Shown here: in pieces, positions 8,481-18,340 of the stretch
How the letters are laid out: each line of letters opens with the position of its first letter
Numbering within the stretch: the first letter of the stretch is position 1
DNA from: Chara braunii
Taxonomy: Eukaryota; Streptophyta; Charophyceae; Charales; Characeae
NCBI GenBank assembly: GCA_003427395.1
Contig: BFEA01000223.1
Coordinates: 1,138,302-1,159,591, forward strand
Length of the DNA stretch: 21,290 bases
Direction: 5' to 3'
Program-made: the position numbers and the translations under genes
Notes under the pieces: generated by a model
The model's input: the letters and a program-made list of their open reading frames with translations, nothing else
What the model was told of the DNA's origin: nothing
The model's database searches: none

Positions 8481-9840
8481 TTTGGGGTGTCGTATTTTTC
8501 TTCTCTTTGTAACTGCGCGGCGCTCCTTACTCGCGCACGTTCTGCTGCGCTCTGTCCTGCACTCTACTTTCGCCTCGCCTTAATTTTAATCTCAACTGTA
8601 ATCTCTTCTTGTTCTTTCCACTATGAGTGCGGGTGTAACTGTAATCTTCTCGTTCTTGGTTTCCCATCGCACGTAGCCGCTACCCCTTTCGTCTCATTGG
8701 CCACAACGGTACATGACTGGATCGCTGCAAGGAGAGTGGCTACATCCCCCATGCCACGACCTAGGCATGCCGACCGTAGGCATTTCCTTCTTTCTTCTCT
8801 TCCCTTGCCTCAACATAATCCCGACTATCTCACGCTGATGCTAATAGCTATAAATTTTGCAAGCGCAACAAAATTGCTCTCTAATCAAATTTAGGAAGGT
8901 TAGCGCGGTCGAGAGGATCGGCTAACGAGTAGGAGCCAGCGAAGAGGTGAGTTCAGAGTTGGGCGATCGGACGGGCTGGTTGCGAGTGTGTGGGGTTGAC
9001 GTGCGGCCACGACGGATTGTGGAGCACAGAGGAACCCGGTGTGTGTACTCGCACTAATCGGGGTGACGACTCTGAGTTGCTGGTAGGTGCGAAGCGATGC
9101 ACCGCCTGCACCGGAACCAGAAGAGGGGTGGTGAAGTAAAGAGAGAGAGACCATGGGATGCTGGGGTGTATAATTCTTTCTCTCCTGTCCCTCTCGGAAT
9201 TTTTTGAATTTGGAACTTCGAGTTTCGTCGTTCCTATTTTTGTAATTACAGACGGACATCTGATTGTATAGTCATGTCTCTTTTTCTTCGGAGTACCTCT
9301 CACATTTCTTCCTTGTTTAGTGATGATGAATGTGGTGATTGGGGTTTGGATTGCTTCTATTTTTGCGTCCCCAATTCCTTATTATGATTGGAAAACATGG
9401 ATGTTTGTTTAAATGCTTGTTGGAGATCTGCTTGCTGAAGCACAGGAAAAATAGGGATGATGGTCGTCTCTGCTTAAATGTCTCATGAAGGGAAATTGTG
9501 CGAACTCGTGCATGCGCTACGACTCGTCGATCATGAGGCCCACTGTCGGTGCGAATACCCTTACAAGGGTATGCGTCCTGGTTTCTGCAAGTGACAGAAA
9601 GCAAGTTTGGTTTAAAGTCTGAGTACACCGCGCGAGTCGCGACTGTGTTTCAATTACGCTGACTAAGTGGTTGGCCAGAAGTAGAGAGTGCGTGGGCGTG
9701 CGGGTTTAAACCACTAGTACCTCCGAGCCTGTTTTTCCCAACCCTTAATTTCACTGCACACCGAAAGTTGTCGAGCCTGGGTCCTAGTGTGTTTTCTTTT
9801 ATGCTTCTCTTCGGAAATGGGGAAAAAAAAATAAAAAAAA
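8481..9840. other. Unassigned spacer without supported gene
   Basis: Frames of 103-135 codons occur on both strands. The longest, 8487-8894 on +, contains a partial internal duplication around CAACTGTAATCTCTTC and AACTGTAATCTTCTCG (about 8595 and 8638) and reads as low-information sequence. A perfect 8 bp inverted repeat with a 2-base loop lies at 9555-9572 (ATACCCTT / AAGGGTAT). I see no domain, splice pattern or RNA gene. Confidence 0.45.
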
Positions 9841-10077
9841 ATCAACTACGCTAGGGAAGTGAAAGCAGCCGGATGCAGATTCTGGGGTACATGTGAGAGT
9901 ATGCACCTTCAACGGGCGTTACAGCTCTACTGAAATCCCGACAGGAGGAACAAACAAAAGAAAAAAATAAAAAATTCAGCAACTACTCTTTGGACGTGAA
10001 AGCAGTTAGATACAAAATCTGGAGTATCTGTGACAGTATGCCCTCCCAACGGGCATTGCAGCCCTGCTGTAATCACG

Positions 10078-10129
<52 letters not shown>

Positions 10130-10290
10130 CAATAACACTTTGGACGTGAAAGCAGTTGGATACAGAATCTGGAGTACGAGTGAGAATGCGCCCCCCGTTG
10201 CAAAGTGTCAGCTGCCCGTGGAATACGCCTTGCCTCTCGTTGGCAGGGCACTAAACGCGGATCACCAAAAAAAAGAAAGCAAAACACATA
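9841..10290 (+). mobile_element. Three tandem SINE-like units with A-rich tails
   Basis: The core GAAAGCAGYYRGATRCARAT followed by TCTGGRGTA starts at 9861, 9998 and 10148, spacings of 137 and 150. Units continue with RTATGC and CAACGGGC, then GCAGCCCTGCTGTAATCACG in unit 2. Unit 1 ends in an A-rich tail (AAAAGAAAAAAATAAAAAA, about 9956-9975), unit 2 in 46 A (10083-10128), and unit 3 in a shorter A-rich stretch (10266-10282). Polyadenine ends point to retroposition, and the head-to-tail order suggests insertion into earlier tails. The units are diverged from each other. No A or B box is convincing, so their origin is unclear. Confidence 0.6.
10083..10128. repeat. Poly-A run of 46
   Basis: An uninterrupted run of 46 A that forms the tail of the second SINE-like unit. 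Its length, unbroken by substitutions, suggests a recent event or sequencing slippage. Confidence 0.95.
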
Positions 10291-10398
10291 CAAAAAACGA
10301 AACTGGCTATGTTTCTGGATACATGCGTTTCTTTGAGTTTTGATGTGAGCACATCTCCTTCACGACCTTCCCTTACGTCCTTTCTTTCTTTTCTTATC

Positions 10399-10576
10399 TT
10401 TTTTTTTTTTTTTAATAATGGGAAATACAACTCATGTCAAGCCTATGGTACCTCCAAACTCTTAAGGGAAAATGGGAAAACATTCATTTTTCCCTAATTT
10501 CCCAACAGTGGCGGAGGTACTAGTGGTGTAAGAGGCGCGTGATTTTTTTCTTGTTGTTTATTGTAAAAGCGGTCGG

Positions 10577-10609
<33 letters not shown>
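10399..10609. repeat. Two poly-T runs
   Basis: T runs lie at 10399-10413 (15 T) and 10582-10609 (28 T). They could be tails of minus-strand retroposons, but I cannot define the bodies to their right. The sequence between them has no supported gene. Confidence 0.7.
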
Positions 10610-10612
<3 letters not shown>

Positions 10613-12600
10613 TAGGATTCAACGATATTGTACGTCGACGGTGACACCGACTGTGCAATAAGCGGAAAAGACGTAAGGGTAATAGTGTGGAAACGAGCGT
10701 CCGCGCGGTAGGCACAGGGCTTGACGGACTTGAGATTAGTTGATAGGCCGAGTTATGGCTTCGAAACGTCTCAGTAGACCCGCACGCCACGTGATGCCCG
10801 CTTATATAGGTGTCTGCTAGTACTAAACACAACCTTGGGTCTAACACTATTGGTTACAGTATCAAACTTTCGATAAGAAGATTCAGGCATCGAAGCTAGC
10901 AAACGGCGGCGCAAGAGTTCTTAAGCAGTGTGAAGGGACCGAGGGGTTGAGGGCCCAATGAGGCTATCCCTCTTGGTTTTGCCGTCATCAGAGTCGAAGA
11001 GGTATTAGCGTTTTTTTTTTTCTCGCCACTAGTTTTCGACATTTATGTTTTTCTTAAATATTTATTTTAACCCGTTTTTATTATTATTGTTATTATTATT
11101 ATCTATTTTTATATTTCGGCCATCTTTGAATCAGGCGTAACGCCGGATTTAGGGGCCGTCACGACAGTCGAGGACCTTGAACACGCGCCTCTTTTGGCAG
11201 ACCCGTTTAGGTCCCTGCGTGTTCGGGAAGCTAACAAAAGTCCTCTATCATGCCCGTCTTGAAACACGGACCGAGGAGGTCAATGTGCGTGCAAGACGGT
11301 GGACGATTAGCTCGCGAGGCGGAAGAAACTTGTAGAGGGGTCCATCTGCGAGTGTCCAGTCTGTTGCTCGCAATTTGCTGTAAGAGGTTCGACTATGAGC
11401 AGGCCCGTTGGGACCCGGGAAGTGGCGAGTTGTGCATGGGAAGAGCAACCCGGGGCCCAGCTGCGGAGGCTGCAGACTGTGCATAAAGGGCAGTTACATG
11501 GAACCCTCCCACGCCGGTCTTTAAAATTTTCATTGGAATATTTGCCAGTACCACCGAGATGTGCATCGGGGCCCGCTACACCTGGGACCATGCTACAGGC
11601 CGGCAATAGGCCCGCACCTCCACTCCGGGACCATTGGTCATGTGTGGATTGCTCGTTGGGGACCCGAAAGGGGGTCAACTCTACCTGAGCAGAGCAGACC
11701 AAGGGGAACTCCTTATGGAGATTCACAGCGGTATAGGTGCAAATCAATCGTCGGACGGGGTATAGGGGCGAATGACTAATCGAGCCGTCTAGTGGTTGGT
11801 TCCCTTTGATCGTTTCATTACAGTAGCCGGAGCTGCTAACCACATCGTTGCGCCGCTGTAACCGGGCTGTGTTGATGCAAGGAGAGTGAACTCGGGCGCG
11901 ATCCTTGTCGGGTGCGGCCAAGAGCTGAAGACGATAGGGAAGATGAAGATGAGCGTGAAGATGGCGGGGGCAAAAAGGGCGAATGAGAAAGTGAGGGGAA
12001 AAATTAGTAGCAAACGAGGGCGCATGGAGGAATTTAATAGAGGTAGAAATTGAATGAATGAACGTGGACGTAAGCCGCGCCAGGTACATTCAGAGATAAA
12101 GATAAGTATGGCGATGGGGAAAAAGGAGAGGAGGAAACGGGGGCATTTGACTCGTCTGTGAGCGAATTTGAGTGAGAGAAGAGACAAATTGAAGGTTTCT
12201 AGGAGTCGGGCATCCAATGGTGAACTCAAACTGGTGAGAAAGTGAACACATCTCTCTATGCAACCAGCGGGAGCTGCGAACGGGGAGAACAACGTCGAAA
12301 TGGCAGTGTATATTTCCGTGATTTTGTGGTAGATTGATTCCAATTTTGCTCGTTGTATCGACGGGAGTTAGGCCATCGCTCTCTTTGTTAGGCTGGTCCG
12401 CTACTATAGTGATCTTGTTATTGTGGCCTTCATCATGCTGATTATGGTTTGTCCTGATCATGGTCCTCACCTCAGATTCCTTTCTATTCGGGATCTTCGT
12501 TCACCAGAGTTGTGAACTAACCTAGTTACGAGAGCGGTCAGGTATGTTCCTGAACCGAGGGCTGGGCAGCGGGGCGGAACGAGCACAGCAGAGAGAACGA
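10610..12600. other. Region without confirmed gene; AT block and long antisense open frame
   Basis: An AT-rich block at about 11030-11115 contains a TTA/TTG microsatellite (11075-11102) and is followed by GGCGTAACGCCGG and TTTAGGGGCCGTCACGAC, which recalls plant LTR sequence from memory. On the minus strand a frame runs from 12470 to 11307 with one internal TGA (12090-12092): 125 codons, the stop, then 260 codons. I recognise no domain. The + strand here is purine-rich in places, which depletes stop codons on the opposite strand, so the length alone is weak evidence for coding. Confidence 0.4.
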
Positions 12601-12749
12601 GGAGGAGAGGGTGAATTGTCCTCCTCGTGGATCAGCTCGCTGTCAGCATAGTCGAGAAGAGGAAGGAGGGGCTTCGGACTGGTGAGGTGTCTTTTCATGT
12701 TCTAACGAAAGATTTACTCTCATTTTGCACATCTGGTGGGCAGCGCGGT

Positions 12750-13068
12750 ATGCGTAGCAGGAAACGACTTCAAAAGCACGTATCATTCCCTGCGTTAGTG
12801 GAAAGTACAACTTTATTTCATACGGTTGGTGAGTAACGGACCGGGTGCACGGTTGTCACCATCGTTATCATTAAATTTGTCTTTTGTTTCAGGAGTGTTG
12901 TCCTTGTTGACCGCAATCATCGCCTTCATAGCCGCGGTGCGCTGCGGAAAGCTGCGGCCCTTCGTTCTGGAGCTCCTGATTGAGCTTAAAGCACATTGCA
13001 GCTGTGTTCAGTTGCATCACACTGCAACTGTATTCAGTCCACTCTTCGAGCCCATGCTTAACTCCTGA
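12750..13068 (+). CDS. Candidate two-exon small membrane protein (weak)
   Basis: I do not recognise this gene. Exon 1 would run from ATG 12750 to 12828, the intron 12829-12892 (64 bases, GTGAGT...TTTTGTTTCAG), and exon 2 12893-13068, ending in TGA. The phase matches across the junction (79 + 176 = 255 bases, 84 residues). The frame is also open upstream to about 12627, so the true start could lie earlier. The product would begin with basic residues (MRSRKRLQKH) and carry one hydrophobic segment near residues 27-42 (GVLSLLTAIIAFIAAV), followed by RCGKLRP. A strong donor, a pyrimidine-rich acceptor and a kept frame favour a real intron. Against it are the short intron, the lack of a known domain and repeat sequence immediately downstream. 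Other acceptor-like (13159-13169) and donor-like (13188) sites follow. Confidence 0.25.
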
Positions 13069-13270
13069 TTCAGATTCTCCTTGTCATGCATATGGCCGTT
13101 GTCTGAAGGAAAGGTGTCTGCAGAGAGAAAATGATAGATATTCAAATCTCATTTTTGTCTGTTGTAGGAAGTGAGCAGCAAAGCGGGTAAGTGAATGCAC
13201 GAGCCAAAGAGTCACACTCCTGATCGGAATGCCACTCAAAGCTAGGAGTGAAGGTAGGTTGGTGATGTAC

Positions 13271-13660
13271 CTGTTGGCCGTGTGCTGCTCATTCCGTTGG
13301 AGCGTCAGAGCGAGAGGACGAACCCAAGATTGCAGATTCCACTTGTTGGCCGGTACGCTGCTCAGTGCTCATCCTATCTTGCGAAGTAGCCTGAGTCCAA
13401 CTGTGAGACTACATGCCTGCCTGTTGACTGGAGTGCCGCTCATCTTACCAATCTGCACACATAAAGAGACTGGTCGTAAGGAACAACAAACTTACCTATT
13501 GACCGACATGTTGCTCACCCTGTGGGTCGAAGCAGCAGCAGACCAACTGTGAAGGGCAGACTTGGCTGTTGGCCGGTCCGCCTTTTGTCCTACCGTACGA
13601 GGTAGTTGGAGGAGAGTCACGAACTTGCAAACTTACCTATGACCAATACACGTTGGGTCG
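13271..13660 (+). repeat. Degenerate ~74 bp tandem array, six units
   Basis: A core resembling CTGTTGGCCGGTRYGCTGCT recurs at 13271, 13342, 13421, 13497, 13566 and 13637, giving spacings of 71, 79, 76, 69 and 71. Units are strongly diverged. A 107-codon frame (13229-13552) runs through part of it and shows the same repeat at protein level (YLLAV, HLLAG, CLLTG, YLLTD), but this follows from the DNA repeat and is not evidence for a gene. The array lies upstream of the arrays of LTR-like copy 2 and may belong to it. Confidence 0.75.
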
Positions 13661-14296
13661 CGATCTCGGCGGGGTGGCTGAGTTTTCTTTGAAGGAAGTC
13701 ATTGTTGCGAATTGGAAGGTCGTCATGGAGTCAACAATTGGGGGTTTGGCTTCAGTTGACTAAGTTGTCCTGCACTTTAGACCGCCATTGTGGGGCCCTC
13801 AGGCGACTGAAGGTTTAGAGGCCCTCTCACACGAGACTGGGTGCACCATCCTTGAATCTTAGTGACTCAAATCTTCTCTTCCTGACCGTCTTATTCTAAG
13901 TCTGGTGTATTGGGTCAAAGAGGAAGACGGCAAGTGGGATTGAAACTCGTAATCCGTGCCAAGGCCTCTATGGGAGGTTGCCCCACCGATTGCAGGAGCT
14001 TTGTCGGGATTTAGGTCAGGTTCTGGAGGCATGTAACTGTCAGATATACCTCCTTATGCCTGTATCAACCCGCTATATCCCTGTTTGACTATCTCCGTCT
14101 TGTGTGTCTGATGTGTGTGCATGTATTCCCCTATGAATTTGTTTCTTTTCAGGATTCAATTAGACTGAATGGAAGGAAGACATGTGTAAATCTAAAGTTT
14201 TCTTTTATTTTGACCGAAAATAGACTAAGGGATGAAATGAAGGAAGGTGAGAGGAAGATAGTTTTGCATGCGATTGACCAGGTCAACCAAAAACTG

Positions 14297-14930
14297 AACA
14301 TTACTTCTAAGTTGAATAACCCAGTGCTATGTTTATTGTCTCTTTTCTGAAAGACCAACCATTGTTTCTAAAATGAATGGCTTGGTTGCTGTGTTTATTT
14401 CAGAGGACTTGTCTAACTGATCTTTGAGACCAAGCATTGTTTTTAAGTTAAATGGTTTAGTCTGTCCGTTTTTTTTGTGGTTTCTGACCGAGGTTGGGTT
14501 GAAAGGCTTAAATTTTTGTTTTGAACGACTTAGGATGGACTGAACATTGTTTCTAAGCTGAATGGTTCAGTCTCTTGTTTCATTTTGAGGGGGGATTTTG
14601 GTGGAAGGCGAAGCATTGTTTTTAAGCTAAATGGTTGAGCATGAAATGACTCACAAATGTTAACTGGTATAACTAGAAGTACTTCACTTATATTTGCATG
14701 TGAACAGACGACCGGAAATTGTTTCTAAGTTAAGACTCAGTTGCCTGCCCATATTAAACAAGTCAGAGAAGTATTAAACTTTGAATATTAAACTGTTCAG
14801 ACCGACTTGACATTGTTTCTAAGATGAATGGTCTAGTCACACACTCATAGAAGAGAAAAGTAGTTCTGCAACATGTTTGTGTATATTATAAGGCATGTTA
14901 GGTATTATTTCTAAGTTGAATGGTCTAGCA
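14297..14930 (+). repeat. Degenerate array, eight units, in copy 2
   Basis: The core CATTGTTTCTAAGTTGAATG followed by GTCTAGTC occurs in eight diverged forms at about 14299, 14360, 14434, 14544, 14613, 14717, 14811 and 14902. Spacings vary from 61 to 110. The core resembles that of the array at 340-905. Its place upstream of the LTR body would fit U3 regulatory repeats, but I have no direct evidence of function. Confidence 0.75.
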
Positions 14931-15261
14931 CCATGCCCTATGTAAGCTAGGTATAAGGGACAAATCATCTGAAAGTTTCATGAACTATCCTATGTGGAAT
15001 TTACTCGGGGTTTTGTGAGATTACTTACCCATTGCGGTATGGATTTGCATGTGGATGAGTGTGAGCTCCACTTAGTCTGAGTGTCAACTTTGATAGGTAG
15101 TTGTTTTAGATGTTCGCCACGCGCTCGAGCTGTAGGAGCTATTTAAATTCCTGCATTTTTTTAGTTAACTTTATTTTACTTAGTTCAGTTTTCGCATTTT
15201 CAGGGATAATTTTATTACTTGACTTTGTATAAATTTTGAAAATTTATTTTTTTTTACGGGA

Positions 15262-15845
15262 AGCACTGCTGAAATTTATACAAAATCAGGAAGTTATTTA
15301 AATTTTGATTTTTCAAAGTTCAACTTTAGTCTAAGTTTATATCTGGCTTAGTAAAAATCTAGAAAACCTTATTTTGTAGAGGAAGTGTTGCCTGAATTTT
15401 TGCTAATGCATGGAGTTAGACAAAATTTGACTTTGAAAAGTAAGAATCATTTTTAGATTTTGTATTTAGCTTTGTATAAATTTTGGATTGACACTTCTTT
15501 AGAGGGAGTGCTGCCGAATTTTTTACAAATCTAAGGAGTTAGTTAAATTTTGTCTTAGAAAGGACTCAAGTTTTATCTCGAGCCCTTATCTGACTTAGTA
15601 TAAATCAGGGAAGTCCACTTCTCTAAAAGAGATGCAACCAAAATTCTTACTAATTAAGAAAATTTGACCCTCTAGAATTAAGGACCATTTCAGTTTTTAT
15701 ATTCGGACGAATATAAATTCTGAAAAGGTATTTTTTATACGACAAGCACTGCCGAAAATTTCTTAGTTTTAAGGAGTTAGATTATATTTTGATAGAGAAT
15801 ATTTTGACGATCCACCCTGTATAGGAGAGATGCTGCCAAAAATTT
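15262..15845 (+). repeat. Regular ~122 bp array of GCTGCCGAAATTT-type motifs, six units
   Basis: Motifs lie at 15262 (AGCACTGCTGAAATTT), 15384, 15507 (AGTGCTGCCGAATTT), 15630, 15745 (AGCACTGCCGAAAATT) and 15828. Spacings are 122, 123, 123, 115 and 83. Each is followed by an AAGGAGTTAGTTAAATTTTG-like stretch, and most are preceded by a GGAAG or GGGAG-like context. Units alternate between an AGYRCTGCCG form and an AGATGC form in the later part. The counterpart in copy 1 has three units spaced 85 and 82. Confidence 0.8.
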
Positions 15846-17388
15846 TCCTTTCCTTGATCGCTTGCTTAGAGGTAGATTCAAACTTAAGTTAACTATGAGA
15901 AGAATTCAAGTGAAGCGTGGTGTGAAGGTTTGTTCTCCATAGACTTGTAGTTAGTCTTCGACATTGGTCTGTTTTGTGTTACAGGTCCTCTTTGAGCATT
16001 TCGACTCAGGATTGTACTAGTTTCAACTTGATCTCACGAGGATCACCTTCTGTTATCAATGATAAGAGGTCGGTTGCAGATTCGTCAGTTTACGGCTTAA
16101 CTCTAACTTTTTTTCGCAACTGAATCTAAAGACTCTAGTCCATGTGGTTTGATTTGTTTTGTTGGATTTTCACCCGGACTTGATTGAATGACCATTAAAT
16201 ATTTTATTATGGAAGGTTGGACAAAGGGCGAGGCTTGTATGACTAAAGCGAGGGGTATGAATGCAGAGAGTGGTTGAAGTTGACCCCGTGTGGTGTGTGA
16301 ACTTTAAATTGAATCTTTCATGTGATTGCAGGTATGATTTTGGTTCGGACTCTGGATTTGACTTGCCTGCAATAACATATATATTGTTGAAGGAAGTCAC
16401 ACTGTGATTGTGAGAAGTGATCGTCTTGTGTCTTATAACCCTTTATATATATCATATATGTACTTATATATTTCGAATGTTGGCTCGATCTAAGGATTGA
16501 GTGGATCTTGCATTGAGAGAAAAATGAGACCCCCTCTTCTCTTTTACTTTTTAAAACTTTCATAGTTGGACGTTGGTGTTCGTGGCAACCGTCAAAGTCA
16601 AACCCCTTGACGTATTTCCGGACGCTAGATGTTGGAACTCGTCTCCAGGGCCATAAGCGCCAAATGCCACGACAGGTCGAAGCGTGTCTACCACTCACTC
16701 TCCGCAAGGTACAGGAGAGGGTGTGGTTCTCAACCGCCTTAACGATTGTTTAGCGTCGAGAGATTAACCCCTCAAGGCGCGTGTCAGCCGACACTTGACT
16801 GTCAAACGTGACCGTCAAGACCATTGAGGGCCGTGCGATTATGGGTACTACATAGTACGTCATCATTGCAACTTCTTGCATATTCAAATATGACTAATCG
16901 ATATGGATAAGCCCGCACTCGCGCGATATTTATTCCGAGTCTCTCGCGCGACACCCAACCGATTTTCATATCAAAAGGTTATGGGTTGGATACAAAAGGG
17001 TATAGGAGCGTTTTATTTGTATAAATAAATTGACTCTATGTTTTTGGCGTGGTGTAACACGTGGTGAGAAGGATGCATACTAGTCGACCGACGTCAAGTC
17101 GCGCTTGGGACTTTAGCTCCCCAGTGACTCGATTCTCGTAGGGGTCCGATAGAGGCGTGGGACCAGGTGTACCCCCTATGCTACAACGTACGAGAAACGT
17201 CCTCGGTTGGGCCACCTCTGCGATTGCAACTGATTAGCTTTCGCGCGTGGTTCAATAGCTCGACTAGGATACGCGTGTTCAAGGGTGATGACAGCCGTTT
17301 GGGCGGAGGAAAGTTGTACCTCACGTGGCCTTATCCCGTTGTAGGTGTTCACTTGAGGTATGGCTGACACACACGGTCGGAGCGACGA

Positions 17389-17512
17389 CAATAGCTTCAT
17401 TGCACCGCGGTAAAAAGTCCCACACGAATCCTGCGTGACGCAGCCGGGGGGCCCAATAGCTTCATTGCACCGCGGTAAAAAGTCCCACACGAATCCTGCG
17501 TGACGCAGCCGG
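17389..17512 (+). repeat. 65 bp tandem duplication inside copy 2
   Basis: CAATAGCTTCATTGCACCGC starts at 17389 and again at 17454. The following sequence is the same for about 60 bases through GACGCAGCCGGG. Copy 1 has a single diverged equivalent near 3985-4030, so the duplication arose in copy 2 and is recent. Confidence 0.9.
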
Positions 17513-17887
17513 GAGGGGCCCCCTGGGGACCGATGCGCTCGCATAATCCTTTTCCGCCGGGACTGCAAAATACCAATCTGCATAGGTAGGAATGACCGCC
17601 ACAACGTAGGCTGGTAGCATCGAAATTCAACATTTGTTCTCGACCACACTTGTATACACCGATTATCGAGGCTGCACCGGGGCTAATGACCGACTGCGTC
17701 GAAAACTCGGGATACCCCTTTTTCGCCCGGACCTCTTGCATCGTGTCTTTGGAACACTGACATCGGAGATTCCAGTCCCGACCTGGGACTCCACCCCCTC
17801 TTTCCTAAAACCCTTGGCACACCCCCTTTCTCGCTACTTCCGGACCCACTACCCACTTCTATCAGGAAGTCGCACTGGGCGTGAGGT

Positions 17888-17899
17888 TGGTATCGGAGC
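17888..17899 (+). other. Primer-binding-site-like sequence (tRNA-Met type)
   Basis: TGGTATCGGAGC differs at one base from TGGTATCAGAGC, the common primer-binding site of plant LTR retrotransposons, complementary to the 3' end of a methionine tRNA. It lies downstream of LTR-like copy 2 on the same strand and just before a Gag-like frame. The LTR end expected a few bases upstream (a terminal CA) could be the GCA at 17872-17874, but this is not certain. Confidence 0.5.
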
Positions 17900-18041
17900 G
17901 AGGTTAGCCACCCTCCGCCTTTGGGCACAGCAATACGATGATCATAAGGCTCGGATCAACATCCCTGACCGCTTGGGGGGAGATGCGCGTCACTGGTTAA
18001 GTACATACAATTGGGTGTCACAACAGGCCCTCTTAATTTGA
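17900..18041 (+). pseudogene. Gag-like fragment of an LTR retrotransposon
   Basis: In the frame that runs 17634-18041 the end reads LRLWAQQYDDHKARINIPDR, then LGGDARHWLSTYNWVSQQ, before a stop. The pattern of an early W, a charged stretch, then L-x-G-x-A-x-x-W is typical of the capsid part of Ty3-type Gag proteins. Full Gag would be several hundred residues and start with a leader before this motif; here the motif lies within about 25 codons of the primer-site-like sequence, so upstream coding sequence is missing. No ATG precedes it in a sensible place. The frame breaks at TAATTTG near 18036. No reverse transcriptase, integrase or protease motif was found in the window. Confidence rests on one motif only. 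Confidence 0.4.
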
Positions 18042-18340
18042 TTTATAAATTATGGGACACTAGACCCGTTCTCCAGCTGGTGCAACTCCCCACTAATAGA
18101 ACAGAGCCATCTACACAGGAGGCTTACTATTGGAGGACGCTCGTAAAGAATACGTCTCTAGCAGATGTTTCTGTTAAATCGCTACTAAATGGCCTCAGCC
18201 TTGCAGTCCGAAACTTGTTGCCACAAGAAAAGGAGGCCGAAATGTCAAATGCTGGGCCTGCCGTCGATATATTGGATCGGCGGCCGCTTTTTCGTTTCGC
18301 GCCTCCAGAATTCAAGGTGTCAGGCCCGCGACCCAGGTAG
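18011..18340 (+). other. Open frame overlapping the Gag-like fragment, unrecognised
   Basis: A 109-codon frame overlaps the end of the Gag-like frame by 31 bases in another phase. The later half (LVKNTSLADVSVKSLLNGLS and the following polar stretch) looks protein-like, with mixed helix-type composition. I do not recognise it. Repeat Y copy B lies inside its first half (18051-18120). It may be a frameshifted continuation of a mobile-element polyprotein or chance. Confidence 0.2.
18051..18120 (+). repeat. Dispersed repeat Y, copy B
   Basis: This matches 7445-7512 in the same orientation, with the landmarks GGGACACTAGAC, TTCTCCAG, ACTCCCCACTAATAGAA and GAGCCATC. Similarity fades on both sides. 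Confidence 0.6.

Larger units (their letters stand above)
14100..17541 (+). mobile_element. Large LTR-like repeat, copy 2 (diverged)
   Basis: This copy matches copy 1 (300-4060) block by block in the same order. The 3' block is the best preserved: GGTTGGGCCACCTCTGCGAT at 17209-17228 is also present around 3790, and GACCGATGCGCTCG ends the similarity near 17541. The 5' limit is uncertain and could include the array at 13271-13660. It has no mitochondrial insert. Downstream, on the same strand, lie a primer-binding-site-like sequence and a Gag-like fragment, which is the order expected after a 5' LTR. About 350 bases between 17541 and that site have no counterpart after copy 1, so the true LTR end is not settled. 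Class assignment to Ty3 elements is an inference. Confidence 0.6.

Noticed and set aside
8487-8894. 135-codon + frame as a cysteine-rich secreted protein
   Set aside because: It starts without a convincing context, contains a DNA-level internal duplication, and the cysteine and leucine content does not form a recognisable domain.
11789-12343. 184-codon minus-strand frame rich in hydrophobic residues, as a membrane protein
   Set aside because: It overlaps a longer frame in another phase on the same strand and its F/L/S-rich composition follows from pyrimidine-rich template sequence.
13229-13552. 107-codon frame with LLAG-type repeats as a repeat protein
   Set aside because: The protein repeat reflects the underlying 74 bp DNA array, whose unit length is not a fixed multiple of three.
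300-17541. Copies 1 and 2 as the two LTRs of a single 17 kb element
   Set aside because: Divergence is very high, no primer site follows copy 1, no gag or pol lies between the copies, and the Gag-like fragment lies downstream of copy 2 instead.
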